DNA of 39,899 bases from an uncultured Pelagibacteraceae bacterium. Its GTDB lineage: Bacteria; Pseudomonadota; Alphaproteobacteria; Pelagibacterales; Pelagibacteraceae. Of this stretch, positions 8,562 through 18,408 are shown piece after piece. The notes under the pieces are model-generated. The model made no database searches. It had not been told where the DNA came from and saw only the letters and a program-made list of their open reading frames with translations. The position numbers and the translations under genes were made by a program. Positions within the stretch are counted from its first letter, which is position 1; each line of letters opens with the position of its first letter. The stretch is taken from contig CACJED010000007.1 in assembly GCA_902592285.1 (NCBI GenBank), positions 1 to 39,899 on the forward strand, given 5' to 3'.

Positions 8562-11143
8562 TTTTTCCTTTTTTTGTTTTTTTTAGTTTTATCGTATTCT
8601 TTTCTTTTCTCAATAAGAATCAGTGCTTCTTCCATAGTTATTTCAGTTGGATCTTTTTCTTCAGGAATTGTGGCATTTAAAGATTTATATTTTATGTAAG
8701 GTCCATATTGACCTTTCATAATTCTAACTGGTTTTTTATCTTCTGGATGTTCTCCTAAATCCTTGATTATAGAAGAAGACATTCTACCAGGTTTTGCATC
8801 AGCTATTAATGTAATTGCTCTATTTAGACCTAAGGAAAAAATTTCTTCAACATTTTCGATTCTTGCAGATTTATTATCACATTTTAAATAAGGTCCAAAT
8901 CTCCCAGTATTAAGAAATATATCTTTTTGATTTTCTGGATTAATTCCAAGAGACTTTGGAAGTGAACATAAAAATTTAGCTTTATCAATATCAATACTTT
9001 CTAAGGATATTCCTTTTGGAATTGAAACATTTTTAAGCAATTCATTTATATTGGATTTAGTTTTTTTTTTTGTTTTTTTTTTCTTTTTGGTTTTCTCTTC
9101 TTCTATATTTTCTTCTAAAACTTTTTCATATTGCAAGTATGGGCCAAATCTTCCGTTTTTGAGATATATATCTTTACCATTATTATGTTTTCCAATAAAT
9201 TTAGGTTCAGCTAATTGTGACTGGGCAGCTGCTTTAGCTTTAGATAATGGTCTTGTAAATTTACAATCAGGATAGTTTGAACATCCTATAAATGCACCAC
9301 CTCTAAAACTATTTTTTAAACTTAATGTACCAGAATTACATAATTGACATTTTCTTATTATATTTCCTTCATTATCTTTATCAAAAACTAAATCACCCAA
9401 ACTATCATTCAAAAGATCTAAAACTTCTCGAGTTCTTTTTTCTTTAACTTCACTTACATTACTATTGAAATCCTTCCAAAATAGCTCCAAAACTTTAATC
9501 CAACTTTCTTTTCCTGTTGTAATCTCGTCAAGTTGATCTTCTAAACCTGCTGTAAAATTATAATCAACGTACCTTGAAAATAATTTTTCTAAAAAGGCAG
9601 AAATAAGTTTTCCTCTATCAGTTGGAAAAAATCTTTTGTTTGATATTTCTGCATATCCTCTATTAGCGATTGTCGAAATGATACTTGCATATGTAGACGG
9701 TCTACCAATCCCAAGTTCTTCAAGTTTTTTAACTAAACTAGCTTCAGAATATCTTGGTGGTGGCTGAGTAAAATGTTGCTCATCAATTAAAGAATCAATA
9801 TTAACAGGTCCTTTTGACATTACCGGTAAAATACTTTCATCATCATCTTTACTTTGATTATTGTAAATTTTTAAAAAACCATCAAATTTAATTACAGAGC
9901 CACTCGCTTTACAAATCGTATCATTATTTTCTGATGCAAAAGTTATGGTATTTCTATCAAATTTAGCTGGCTCCATTTGTGAAGATAAGGCTCTACTCCA
10001 AATTAAATCATATAGCTTATTTTGATCTGTACTTAAATATTTGCTGATACTTTGAGGAGTTCTAATTATATCTGTAGGTCTTATTGCTTCATGAGCTTCT
10101 TGCGCATTTTTAGCTTTTTTTCCAGAATAATTTAAAATATTTTCAGGCACATAGTCTTTACCTATTTCTTTTTTTATATAATCTCTAAAGGCAGAGACGG
10201 CATCTTTAGACAAATTTGTTCCATCAGTTCTCATATAAGTTATCAATCCTATAGTTTCACCTTCAATTTCAATACCTTGATAAAGTTTCTGAGCAATTTG
10301 CATCGTTCTGGACGCACCAAAGCCCAATCTACTTGATGCTGTTTGCTGGAGTGTGGAGGTAGTGAATGGTCCTGAAGGGTTACGGCTCACTATTTTACTA
10401 GTGATATCTGAAATACTAAATTTTTTTTTATTGATACTTGATATAGCAACATTTATTTCATCTTTGCTTCGAAATGTAAATTTTTCAATTTTTTTATTAT
10501 CTAATTGACTAATACTTGCTTTAATATTTTGTTTTTTTTGATCTGTAAATTGCACACTTAATGTCCAAAATTCTTCTGGTTTGAATGATTCTATTTGATG
10601 TTCTCTTTCAGTGATTAATTTCAATGCAACAGATTGGACTCTTCCAGCAGACTTTGAGCCTGGTAATTTTGTCCATAGTATTGGAGAAATGTTAAACCCA
10701 ACTAAATAATCCAAAGCTCTTCTTGCCATATAAGCATCAACTAACAAAGGTTCAATTTGTCTTGGATTTTCAATACCGTGAATTACAGCTTTTTTTGTAA
10801 TTTCATTAAAAACTACTCTTTCTATTTCTTTATCTTTCAAAAGTTTTTTCTCATTTAAATACTCTTTCACATGCCAAGCTATAGCTTCACCCTCACGATC
10901 AGGGTCGGTTGCTAATATAATTTTAGATGAATCTTTTGCAGCTTCAGTAATTTCTTTGAGATATTTTTTTGAAAAACTATCTACTTCCCACTCCATTTTG
11001 AAATTTTTATCTGGATCTACAGATCCATTTTTAGAGGGCAAATCTCTAATATGTCCATAACTAGCTAAAACTTTATATTCATTACCTAGATATTTATTTA
11101 TAGTTTTTGCTTTAGCAGGACTTTCTACAATGACTAAATTCAT
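8558..11143 (-). CDS. topA: DNA topoisomerase I
   Basis: TopA relaxes negative supercoils through a transient 5'-phosphotyrosine bond. The Toprim domain opens the protein (LVIVESPAKAKTINKYLG, and ATDPDREGEAIAWH with the DxD at 80-82). The catalytic Tyr303 lies in GLITYMRTDGTN. After about residue 590 there is one four-cysteine zinc module (CQLC, then CSNYPDC). Three topo_C-type repeats follow, marked by NGRFGPYLQYE, TGRFGPYLKCD and KGQYGPYIKYK, and a lysine-rich tail. The length, 861 residues, is typical of alphaproteobacteria. The TGA stop overlaps the ATG of the small lipoprotein gene. plsY lies 36 bases upstream; the dprA gene often found between them is missing. Confidence 0.97.
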   Translation of the reverse strand: MNLVIVESPAKAKTINKYLGNEYKVLASYGHIRDLPSKNGSVDPDKNFKMEWEVDSFSKKYLKEITEAAKDSSKIILATDPDREGEAIAWHVKEYLNEKKLLKDKEIERVVFNEITKKAVIHGIENPRQIEPLLVDAYMARRALDYLVGFNISPILWTKLPGSKSAGRVQSVALKLITEREHQIESFKPEEFWTLSVQFTDQKKQNIKASISQLDNKKIEKFTFRSKDEINVAISSINKKKFSISDITSKIVSRNPSGPFTTSTLQQTASSRLGFGASRTMQIAQKLYQGIEIEGETIGLITYMRTDGTNLSKDAVSAFRDYIKKEIGKDYVPENILNYSGKKAKNAQEAHEAIRPTDIIRTPQSISKYLSTDQNKLYDLIWSRALSSQMEPAKFDRNTITFASENNDTICKASGSVIKFDGFLKIYNNQSKDDDESILPVMSKGPVNIDSLIDEQHFTQPPPRYSEASLVKKLEELGIGRPSTYASIISTIANRGYAEISNKRFFPTDRGKLISAFLEKLFSRYVDYNFTAGLEDQLDEITTGKESWIKVLELFWKDFNSNVSEVKEKRTREVLDLLNDSLGDLVFDKDNEGNIIRKCQLCNSGTLSLKNSFRGGAFIGCSNYPDCKFTRPLSKAKAAAQSQLAEPKFIGKHNNGKDIYLKNGRFGPYLQYEKVLEENIEEEKTKKKKKTKKKTKSNINELLKNVSIPKGISLESIDIDKAKFLCSLPKSLGINPENQKDIFLNTGRFGPYLKCDNKSARIENVEEIFSLGLNRAITLIADAKPGRMSSSIIKDLGEHPEDKKPVRIMKGQYGPYIKYKSLNATIPEEKDPTEITMEEALILIEKRKEYDKTKKNKKRKK

Positions 11144-11179
11144 AGGTTACAAACTAACCAAAAGAGTCAGATAGTCAAA

Positions 11180-11758
11180 TTAATAAATTTTTGTCTTAGT
11201 TTCTTCTTTATTTTTCAATCTTTTAATATTTTCTCTATGAGTAAAAAATATTAAGACAAACATGATTGTAAAAAATATTACTTCATTAAATTGATTTAAA
11301 ATTAATAAATAAATCGGTATAGACAAGGCTCCAGTTAAAGAAGACAGAGAAGAATATTTTGAAAGGAAAAAAATTATAAACCATGTAATACTAAAAACAA
11401 TTCCAAAATGAAAATTTATAGCAAATAAAATTCCTACATAGGTAGCTACACCTTTGCCACCCTTAAACTTTAACCAAATTGGGAACACATGACCTAAGAA
11501 AGCACATAAAGAAGCAATATATAAAAAATCTTGGTAAAAAATTTTTACATAAATAACAGGAACCACAGCTTTTAAAACATCTAAAATTAATGTTGAATAA
11601 CCAATAGTTTTGTTTCCAGTTCTTAGAGCATTGGTAGCTCCAATATTACCTGAACCAATTTTTCTTATATCTTTTTTTAAAAAGAATTTTGTTAGTATAA
11701 ATCCAAATGGTATAGAACCCATAAAGTAGGAAATTATACCTATTAAAAATATATCCAT
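11180..11758 (-). CDS. plsY: Glycerol-3-phosphate acyltransferase (acyl-phosphate dependent)
   Basis: PlsY transfers an acyl chain from acyl-phosphate to glycerol-3-phosphate, the first step of phospholipid synthesis, in the inner membrane. Family motifs are GSIPFGFILTKFF (about 15-27), GSGNIGATNALRTGN (36-50) and KFKGGKGVATYVG (about 98-110). Five to six hydrophobic helices fill the 192 residues. The start lies one base after the pyrC stop, so it belongs to the pyrB-pyrC-plsY-topA transcript. Its C-terminus is short and basic, as usual. Confidence 0.94.
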   Translation of the reverse strand: MDIFLIGIISYFMGSIPFGFILTKFFLKKDIRKIGSGNIGATNALRTGNKTIGYSTLILDVLKAVVPVIYVKIFYQDFLYIASLCAFLGHVFPIWLKFKGGKGVATYVGILFAINFHFGIVFSITWFIIFFLSKYSSLSSLTGALSIPIYLLILNQFNEVIFFTIMFVLIFFTHRENIKRLKNKEETKTKIY

Positions 11759-11759
11759 A

Positions 11760-13046
11760 TTATAGCTTAAATAATTCTTTGCCTTTTACAAATGTATTTG
11801 TAACTTTTCCTTGGAGTTTTTTATCTTCAATTGATGTGTTTTTTGATTTTGAAACTAATTTATCTTTTTTTACAATCCACGGTTTATCAATATCAACTAT
11901 ACAAAGATCAGCATCATTACCTATAGATAGATTGCCTTTATCAATCTTTAATATTTTTGCTGGATTTGATGTAAGAGCTTTAATAATAGTCTCAAGTTTG
12001 AGAGATTCATTATGGTATAATTCTAAACTCATAGATAAAAGTGTTTCTATTCCTGATGCACCTGTAGCTGCTTGAGCAAAAGTTAATCTTTTAGACTCTT
12101 CATCTTCTGGTTTATGATCTGAGACAATAACATCAATTAATTCATCCTTTAATCCTTGAACTAAAGCCAATCTATCTTCCTCTCTTCTTAATGGAGGCGA
12201 TAACTTTAAAAAGGTTCTAAAATCTCCAATATCATTTTCATTTAAAGATAAATTATTTATAGAAACTCCGGATGTAAATTTAACAATTTCTTTTCTATGT
12301 TTAATTACCTCAATTGATTTTTGTGATGACAATTGAGATATATGATACCTACATTTGACTTTTTCTAATAGTGTTAAATCCCTTTCAATTAAAATTCTTT
12401 CAGCAATTTCAGGTATACCTGGCAATCCTAATTTTGAGGCGATTATGCCAGAATTAATCATACCATTTTTTGCAAGCTCATAGTCCTCTGCATGTTGCAT
12501 GATTAGACAACCTAAATCTTTAGCAGAGTTCATTATTCTTGACATTAATCTTGGATTTTGAATTGTTTTTATTCCATCTGTGAAAGCAATTATTCCTTTA
12601 TTTTGCAAAAGACCAAACTCAGTCATATTAGTACCTTCTATATTTTTAGTTAAAGAGGCACATGGAAAGATATTGATTTTAGACTTATCTCTCCCTCTTC
12701 TTTTCAAAAAATCCACAATGGACACATTGTCAATTATTGGATTTGTATTTGGCATAGTAACTACCGAAGTTACTCCTCCTGAAAGAGCTGCATTACTTAA
12801 AGTCCTGAAATTTTCTTTATATTCATAACCAGGCTCACCAACAAAAACTCTCATGTCAACTAATCCAGGAAAAATATATTTTCCTTTCAAGTCTATTGGT
12901 TTTTCTCTACTTGGAAGGTTGTTGGTATTTACTTTTTTTCCAACAGCTTCAATTTTGCCATCTTCGCTTATTATTAGCCCTCCAATTTCATTTATTGAAT
13001 TATGAGGATCAACTATTTTTGCATTTATAAAATATTGTTTTTTCAT
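11760..13046 (-). CDS. pyrC: Dihydroorotase-like protein with a degraded metal site
   Basis: The protein (428 residues) has the amidohydrolase fold of class I dihydroorotase, which cyclises carbamoyl-aspartate to dihydroorotate. It directly follows pyrB (start adjacent to its stop). The HxH zinc pair that should follow the first beta strand is replaced: residues 64-73 read DMRVFVGEPG, with Arg66 and Phe68 where the two histidines belong. His185 (MQHAED), His235 (YHISQ) and Asp310 (VSDHKPED) remain. Non-catalytic dihydroorotase homologues that stabilise aspartate transcarbamoylase are known in other bacteria (PyrC' of Pseudomonas). This copy may play that part, with a catalytic enzyme encoded elsewhere. 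Family assignment is firm, activity doubtful. Confidence 0.85.
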   Translation of the reverse strand: MKKQYFINAKIVDPHNSINEIGGLIISEDGKIEAVGKKVNTNNLPSREKPIDLKGKYIFPGLVDMRVFVGEPGYEYKENFRTLSNAALSGGVTSVVTMPNTNPIIDNVSIVDFLKRRGRDKSKINIFPCASLTKNIEGTNMTEFGLLQNKGIIAFTDGIKTIQNPRLMSRIMNSAKDLGCLIMQHAEDYELAKNGMINSGIIASKLGLPGIPEIAERILIERDLTLLEKVKCRYHISQLSSQKSIEVIKHRKEIVKFTSGVSINNLSLNENDIGDFRTFLKLSPPLRREEDRLALVQGLKDELIDVIVSDHKPEDEESKRLTFAQAATGASGIETLLSMSLELYHNESLKLETIIKALTSNPAKILKIDKGNLSIGNDADLCIVDIDKPWIVKKDKLVSKSKNTSIEDKKLQGKVTNTFVKGKELFKL

Positions 13047-13988
13047 TTATGTACAAAATATCTTTAAACAAGCCATTCTTACAGCTACACCTAACTCGAC
13101 TTGCTCTTTAATTACACTTTTATTAATATCATCTGCCAGCATAGTATCTATTTCTATACCTCTGTTCATTGGCCCAGGATGCATAATTAATGCATCGGAT
13201 TTTGCATGTTCTAATTTATCAGGTGTTAATCCGTAATATTCATAATATTCTCTATTAGATGAAAGATATGAACTTGTCATTCTTTCATTTTGTAGTCGTA
13301 ACATCATTACGATATCACAGTCTTTCAAACCTCTTTTCATATCAGTAAAAGTATTTACACCAAATCTCTCGATTTCCTTTGGCATAAGGTTTGTTGGAGC
13401 AATTATGTTTACTTCAGCACCTAACATATTGAGTAAATAAATGTTTGATCTTGCTACTCTTGAATGGAGGATATCACCACATATTGCTATCTTTAAACCT
13501 TGGATTTTTTTTTTTCTAGTAATTATTGTCAAAGCATCTAATAAGGCTTGAGTAGGGTGTTCTCTTCTTCCATCACCTGCATTCAAAACAGCACAATTCA
13601 CTTTTTGAGAAAGTAAATTACACGCTCCTGAGTCTTGATGTCTAATAACGATAATATCCGGATGCATTGCATTTAATGTCATTGCTGTGTCAATTAAAGT
13701 CTCACCTTTTTTTATTGCTGAATTACTAATATTCATAGACATAACATCAGCTCCAAGTCTTTTACCAGCTAGTTCAAATGAACTTTGAGTTCTTGTAGAA
13801 GGTTCAAAAAATAAATTGATTTGAGTTTTTCCTCTTAAAACATCAATTTTCTTATTTTTACTTTGATTAACTTTTATAAAAGCATGTGCTTCATCAAGTA
13901 TCAAATTAACATCATTGATTGATAAATCTTGAATACCTAATAAATGTTTTTTGGAAATTTTAATAGCTTTATTTGTATTAATTGCCAT
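13047..13988 (-). CDS. pyrB: Aspartate carbamoyltransferase catalytic chain
   Basis: PyrB joins carbamoyl phosphate and aspartate, the committed step of pyrimidine synthesis. [20 protein letters not shown] holds the carbamoyl-phosphate loop (STRT), and [23 protein letters not shown] and [12 protein letters not shown] are further family blocks. I take the ATG at 13988 as the start (313 residues); the frame extends three codons further to a TTG at 13997. The gene stands between ruvX (42 bases upstream) and the pyrC-like gene (no gap). No regulatory pyrI chain is present. Confidence 0.95.
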   Translation of the reverse strand: MAINTNKAIKISKKHLLGIQDLSINDVNLILDEAHAFIKVNQSKNKKIDVLRGKTQINLFFEPSTRTQSSFELAGKRLGADVMSMNISNSAIKKGETLIDTAMTLNAMHPDIIVIRHQDSGACNLLSQKVNCAVLNAGDGRREHPTQALLDALTIITRKKKIQGLKIAICGDILHSRVARSNIYLLNMLGAEVNIIAPTNLMPKEIERFGVNTFTDMKRGLKDCDIVMMLRLQNERMTSSYLSSNREYYEYYGLTPDKLEHAKSDALIMHPGPMNRGIEIDTMLADDINKSVIKEQVELGVAVRMACLKIFCT

Positions 13989-14030
13989 TAAAAGCAACTC
14001 TATAGCTATAAATCTCTACAATATCAAGTA

Positions 14031-14486
14031 TTAATTATTTAAAAAGTCTATCGCACCTTGTAATATAAAGGCTGCAGCATTTTCATCAATTTTCTTTTCT
14101 CTTTTACTTATATTGACGTCTAATTGACTTGATATATTAAAGGCTCCAACAGTTGATAATCTTTCATCCCATAGACAAAGAGGAATACTAATATTCTCCT
14201 CAATTTTTTGAGAAGTGTCCTTTACAGATTGTGCAGAGCTACCTGATGAACCATCCATATTTAAAGGATTTCCAATTATGATTCCCTTTATGTCATATTC
14301 ATCAATAATTACCTTAAGTTCAGTAATCAATTCATTTAGAGTATCCCTATTTATTGTTTTTAAAGGTGTAGCAATTAATTGTTTTTCATCACAAATAGAT
14401 ACACCGATTCTTTTAGAACCAAGATCTAAGCCTATCAATCTACATTTATCTAACTGTTTTTTTTTATATTCCTCTAAGGTGAGCAT
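14031..14486 (-). CDS. ruvX: YqgF/RuvX family pre-16S rRNA nuclease
   Basis: This RNase H-fold protein is implicated in maturing the 5' end of 16S rRNA and was earlier called a putative Holliday junction resolvase. LIGLDLGSKRIGVSICDE (about 17-34) contains the first catalytic Asp. GIIIGNPLNMDGSSG and the LWDERLSTVGAF block (about 100-125) follow, and a late Asp lies in KIDENAAAFILQGAIDFL. It has 151 residues, the usual length. It starts the minus-strand series leading to pyrB and diverges from gatC across 50 bases. Confidence 0.92.
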   Translation of the reverse strand: MLTLEEYKKKQLDKCRLIGLDLGSKRIGVSICDEKQLIATPLKTINRDTLNELITELKVIIDEYDIKGIIIGNPLNMDGSSGSSAQSVKDTSQKIEENISIPLCLWDERLSTVGAFNISSQLDVNISKREKKIDENAAAFILQGAIDFLNN

Positions 14487-14536
14487 ATTGTATATTTTAA
14501 ACTTAAGTGATAGTTTGCGTCATATTTAAATAGCAT

Positions 14537-14824
14537 ATGAGTATAGATCTTAAAACAATAAAACATATATCTAAATTATCAAGAATTTCAGTAGATGAAA
14601 AAAAAGCTGAGAAATTAGCCGATGATTTAAATTCAATTTTTGATTTTATTGAAAAACTTAATGAATTAAAAACTGATAAAGTTGAACCATTAACCTCTAT
14701 TGCAGAAACAACATTAAAACTAAGACCTGATGATATTAAAAGTAAAAATATAAGAGAGCAAATTATTAAAAATTCTCCTCAAGATAATGAAGATTATTTT
14801 GTTGTACCAAAGGTAATAGAGTAA
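14537..14824 (+). CDS. gatC: Asp/Glu-tRNA amidotransferase subunit C
   Basis: GatC is the small stabilising subunit of the GatCAB complex, which converts misacylated Asp-tRNA(Asn) or Glu-tRNA(Gln) to the amide form. The pattern TIKHISKLSRISVDEKKAEKL at the start, LNSIFDFIEKLNEL in the middle and the C-terminal RPDDI...NSPQDNEDYFVVPKVIE are typical. Length 95 residues. The stop overlaps the gatA start by one base (TAATG). Confidence 0.94.
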   Translation: MSIDLKTIKHISKLSRISVDEKKAEKLADDLNSIFDFIEKLNELKTDKVEPLTSIAETTLKLRPDDIKSKNIREQIIKNSPQDNEDYFVVPKVIE

Positions 14825-16281
14825 TGTCAGATATAACTAAACAATCTTTGACAGAATTAGTTGATAATATTAAAAATAAAAAACTATCTTCATTGGATGT
14901 GACTAAAGCTTTCATAGAAAGATCTGAAAAGTCTAAAGAATTAAATGTATATATTACTAACGACTTTACATCAGCTTTAGATAAAGCAAAAAAGTTTGAT
15001 CAAAAACCTAATTTAAATTTAAAATTGCCAGGTATTCCAATGGCAGTAAAAGATTTATTTTGCACAAAAGATGTTAAAACAACTGCTGGTAGTAAAATTC
15101 TAAATAATTTTGTACCCACGTATGAGTCAACAGTAACTGAAAATATTTGGAACGAAGGTGCAATACTTTTAGGTAAATTAAATTGTGATGAATTTGCTAT
15201 GGGCTCATCAAATGAAACTAGTTTTTTTGGTAACGTTCAAAATCCTATAGACAAAGATTTAGTACCAGGCGGTTCATCTGGTGGATCTGCTTCAGCAGTG
15301 GCTGGACAATTAACTCCAATTACAATTGGAACTGATACTGGTGGATCAATAAGGCAACCAGCTTCATTTACAGGAACTGTAGGTTTAAAACCTACATATG
15401 GAAGTTGTTCACGTTATGGAATTGTTGCTTTTGCATCATCTTTAGATCAAGCAGGACCTATGGCACAAAATGTAAAAGATTGTGCTTTACTTCAAGAAGT
15501 TATCAGCACTTATGACTCAAAAGACTCCACCTCAGTAGATTTTAAAAGAAATCAATACAGCAAAGAGCTTACTAATAATATAAATGGAAAAAAAATTGGG
15601 ATACCAAAAGAATATAGAGTTGATGGGATGCCAAAAGAAATTGAAGATCTTTGGCAAAAAGGGATTCAGTATGTCAAAGATTGTGGAGCTGAAACTATAG
15701 ATATTTCACTCCCTCATACAAGTTATGCTTTACCAACTTATTATATTGTTGCTCCTGCTGAAGCATCTTCAAACTTAGCAAGATATGATGGTGTTAAGTA
15801 TGGATTTAGAGCAAAAGGTGAAAACCTAATTGATATGTATGAAAAAACTAGATCTGAAGGCTTTGGTGCAGAAGTTCAAAGAAGAATTATGATTGGTACT
15901 TATGTTTTATCATCTGGCTATTATGATGCTTACTATCTAAAAGCTCAAAAGGTAAGAAAATTAATTAAAAATGATTTTGATGAAGCATATAAAAAAGTTG
16001 ATGCAATTTTAACTCCTTCAACACCAAGCTCAGCATTTAAAATAGGTGAAAAAACAAATGATCCAGTTTCAATGTATCTTAATGATATATTTACAGTCCC
16101 AGTGAATTTGGCAGGTTTGCCAGGCATATCAATACCAGCAGGCCATGATTCAAAAGGCTATCCTTTAGGATTACAAATTATTGGCAAAGCTTTTGATGAA
16201 CAAAATATATTAAATATAGCATATGCCATAGAAGAAAAGATAGATTTTAAAAATAAAATTACTGATTGGTGGATCAAGTGA
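14824..16281 (+). CDS. gatA: Asp/Glu-tRNA amidotransferase subunit A
   Basis: GatA is the amidase subunit that releases ammonia from glutamine for GatB. The amidase-signature triad is visible: Lys76 (AVKDLF), Ser151 (PGGSSGGS) and the nucleophile Ser175 in [15 protein letters not shown]. These have the same relative spacing as in characterised GatA. The 485 residues are normal length. The reading frame ends in TGA at 16279-16281, inside the likely gatB start. Confidence 0.97.
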   Translation: MSDITKQSLTELVDNIKNKKLSSLDVTKAFIERSEKSKELNVYITNDFTSALDKAKKFDQKPNLNLKLPGIPMAVKDLFCTKDVKTTAGSKILNNFVPTYESTVTENIWNEGAILLGKLNCDEFAMGSSNETSFFGNVQNPIDKDLVPGGSSGGSASAVAGQLTPITIGTDTGGSIRQPASFTGTVGLKPTYGSCSRYGIVAFASSLDQAGPMAQNVKDCALLQEVISTYDSKDSTSVDFKRNQYSKELTNNINGKKIGIPKEYRVDGMPKEIEDLWQKGIQYVKDCGAETIDISLPHTSYALPTYYIVAPAEASSNLARYDGVKYGFRAKGENLIDMYEKTRSEGFGAEVQRRIMIGTYVLSSGYYDAYYLKAQKVRKLIKNDFDEAYKKVDAILTPSTPSSAFKIGEKTNDPVSMYLNDIFTVPVNLAGLPGISIPAGHDSKGYPLGLQIIGKAFDEQNILNIAYAIEEKIDFKNKITDWWIK

Positions 16282-17756
16282 GCAAAAATAGTTCAGAATA
16301 TTTAATAAATCGAAAAGACAATCAATATGAAGTTGTAATTGGTTTAGAAGTTCATGCCCAAGTATTATCAGAATCAAAACTTTTTTCTGCTTCAGCTACT
16401 AAATTTGGGGCTGAACCAAATACACAAGTAAGTTTAGTTGATGCTGCATTTCCAGGTATGTTACCTGTGATAAATGAATTTTGTGTTAAACAAGCTATTA
16501 AAACTGGGATTGGTCTTAATGCAAAAATTAATAAACGATCTGTATTTGATAGAAAAAATTATTTTTATGCAGATTTACCTCAAGGATATCAGATTTCACA
16601 ATTTAAAGATCCTATAGTGGGTGAGGGCAAAGTAATTTTAGATATGCCTAATGGGCAAAAAGAAATAGGTATAGAAAGATTACATTTAGAACAAGATGCA
16701 GGAAAAAGTATTCATGATCTTGACCCTCAGAATACTTTTGTAGATTTAAATAGATCGGGTGTAGCTCTAATGGAAATTGTAAGTAAACCTGATCTTAGAT
16801 CTCCTGATGAAGTAAGTGCATACATTAAGAAATTAAGATCAATAATGAGATATTTAGGTACATGTGATGGCAACATGCAAGAAGGATCTTTAAGAGCAGA
16901 TGTTAATGTTTCTGTTAGGGCAAAAGGTTCAAAAGAATTTGGAACAAGGTGTGAAATTAAAAATGTAAATTCTATCAAATTTATGCAAATGGCTATTGAA
17001 TTTGAGGCAAATAGGCAAGTTGATTTAATTGAAGAAGGTAAATCAATTGATCAAGAGACACGATTGTTTGATACAAAAAGAAATGAAACAAGATCAATGA
17101 GATCAAAAGAAGATGCTCATGATTACCGATATTTTCCAGATCCTGATTTACTTCCTTTAGAAGTTTCTGATGAATTTATTAATGAGCTTAAGAATAAAAT
17201 TCCAGAATTGCCAGACGATAAAAAGAAAAGATTTATCGATGAATTTAAGTTATCACCATATGAGGCAACAATCTTAGTTTCAGATATCGATACAGCAAAA
17301 TATTTTGAAGAAGTCGTTGCTAAAATGGGAAAGAAAAAAGATATGAAATTAGCAGTTAACTGGATTACAGGTGAATTATTTTCAGTTTTAAATAATAAAA
17401 ACTTAGAAATTTCACAGAGCCCAGTAAGTGCTAAGAATTTAGCTATACTAGTTAACTTGATAAAAAATGGAACAATTTCAGGAAAAATTGCAAAGACCGT
17501 ATTTGAATTAATGTTGAATGGGGACAAAGATCCTCAAATAATAGTTGAAGAAAAAGGATTAAAACAACAAAGTGATCCTAAAGCTATTGAAGCTTTAATT
17601 GATAAAATAATTAATGATAATAGAGAAAAAGCAATTGAGTACAAGCAAGGTAAAGAAAAATTATTTGGCTTTTTTGTTGGTCAAGCAATGAAAGCTTCTG
17701 GTGGTAAAGCCAATCCTCAACTTATAAATGAGATATTAAAGAAAAAACTTCAGTAG
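16278..17756 (+). CDS. gatB: Asp/Glu-tRNA amidotransferase subunit B
   Basis: GatB binds the misacylated tRNA, phosphorylates the side-chain carboxylate and uses ammonia from Gat[20 protein letters not shown] opens the conserved core; [45 protein letters not shown] and [18 protein letters not shown] are diagnostic. A GatB/YqeY tail domain forms the last 150 residues. I choose the GTG at 16278, which overlaps the gatA stop as GTGA and has GGTGG five bases upstream. Earlier in-frame TTG and GTG codons at 16266 and 16269 would lengthen it by up to four residues. From the GTG it is 492 residues. Confidence 0.95.
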   Translation: MSKNSSEYLINRKDNQYEVVIGLEVHAQVLSESKLFSASATKFGAEPNTQVSLVDAAFPGMLPVINEFCVKQAIKTGIGLNAKINKRSVFDRKNYFYADLPQGYQISQFKDPIVGEGKVILDMPNGQKEIGIERLHLEQDAGKSIHDLDPQNTFVDLNRSGVALMEIVSKPDLRSPDEVSAYIKKLRSIMRYLGTCDGNMQEGSLRADVNVSVRAKGSKEFGTRCEIKNVNSIKFMQMAIEFEANRQVDLIEEGKSIDQETRLFDTKRNETRSMRSKEDAHDYRYFPDPDLLPLEVSDEFINELKNKIPELPDDKKKRFIDEFKLSPYEATILVSDIDTAKYFEEVVAKMGKKKDMKLAVNWITGELFSVLNNKNLEISQSPVSAKNLAILVNLIKNGTISGKIAKTVFELMLNGDKDPQIIVEEKGLKQQSDPKAIEALIDKIINDNREKAIEYKQGKEKLFGFFVGQAMKASGGKANPQLINEILKKKLQ

Positions 17757-17757
17757 A

Positions 17758-18408
17758 ATGGGTGCAAACCTTGATATTACCGAAAAGTTACAAAATTACA
17801 TAAATGATTTTGGATTAAAACTGCATCCAGTCCAAAAAGAAATAATTGGTTATAATAAAACGTTAGGTGATATCAAAAGAATGCAGATTGATCCCACTCA
17901 ATGTTATTTCCTTCATCTAATTATAAAAATTTCAAATATTAAAAATGTTCTTGAGATTGGAACTTTTACTGGACTGAGTGCTCTCACAATTTCACTTGCC
18001 TTACCTGATGATGGAAAACTAATTGCTCTTGATAAAAATGAAGAGACAAACAAAATAGCACTAGATTTTTTTAAAAAGGCTAATCAAAATCATAAAATTC
18101 AAACAATAATAAAACCTGCACTTGTAAGTTTGAAAGAATTAGAAAATGATAAATTTGATATGGTATTCATTGATGCTGATAAAATGAATTATAAGTCATA
18201 TTATGAAAAATCCTTAGAACTTTTAAATAAAGGCGGGTTGATTATAATTGATAATGTCTTATGGCATGGTGAAGTGGCTGATGAAAAAAATAATGATAAA
18301 TTTACTATTAATATTAGAGAATTTAATAAGTATGTATCTGAGGATAAAAGAGTAGAACAAATTATTATCCCATTAGGTGATGGAATGACTGTTTGTAGGT
18401 TATTATAA
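17758..18408 (+). CDS. SAM-dependent O-methyltransferase, family 3 (caffeoyl-CoA type)
   Basis: A class I methyltransferase of the O-methyltransferase family 3 fold. The SAM-binding motif is VLEIGTFTGLSALTISLALP (about 63-82), followed by LIALDKNEET. The metal/substrate motif is MVFIDADKMNYKSYYE and the next strand reads GGLIIIDNVLWHGEV. The 216 residues agree with the family. Members methylate catechol-like hydroxyls or are of unknown substrate; nothing nearby points to one. It starts one base after gatB and its stop overlaps trhO by one base, so it is in the same transcript. Confidence 0.85.
   Translation: MGANLDITEKLQNYINDFGLKLHPVQKEIIGYNKTLGDIKRMQIDPTQCYFLHLIIKISNIKNVLEIGTFTGLSALTISLALPDDGKLIALDKNEETNKIALDFFKKANQNHKIQTIIKPALVSLKELENDKFDMVFIDADKMNYKSYYEKSLELLNKGGLIIIDNVLWHGEVADEKNNDKFTINIREFNKYVSEDKRVEQIIIPLGDGMTVCRLL

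Noticed and set aside
9051..9275. Phe-rich frame opposite the topA linker
   Set aside because: It is the complement of a run of lysine codons in topA and reflects base composition only.
17123..17527. 134-codon minus-strand frame inside gatB
   Set aside because: Antisense shadow of a well-supported gene; no recognisable motif and no ribosome-binding site.
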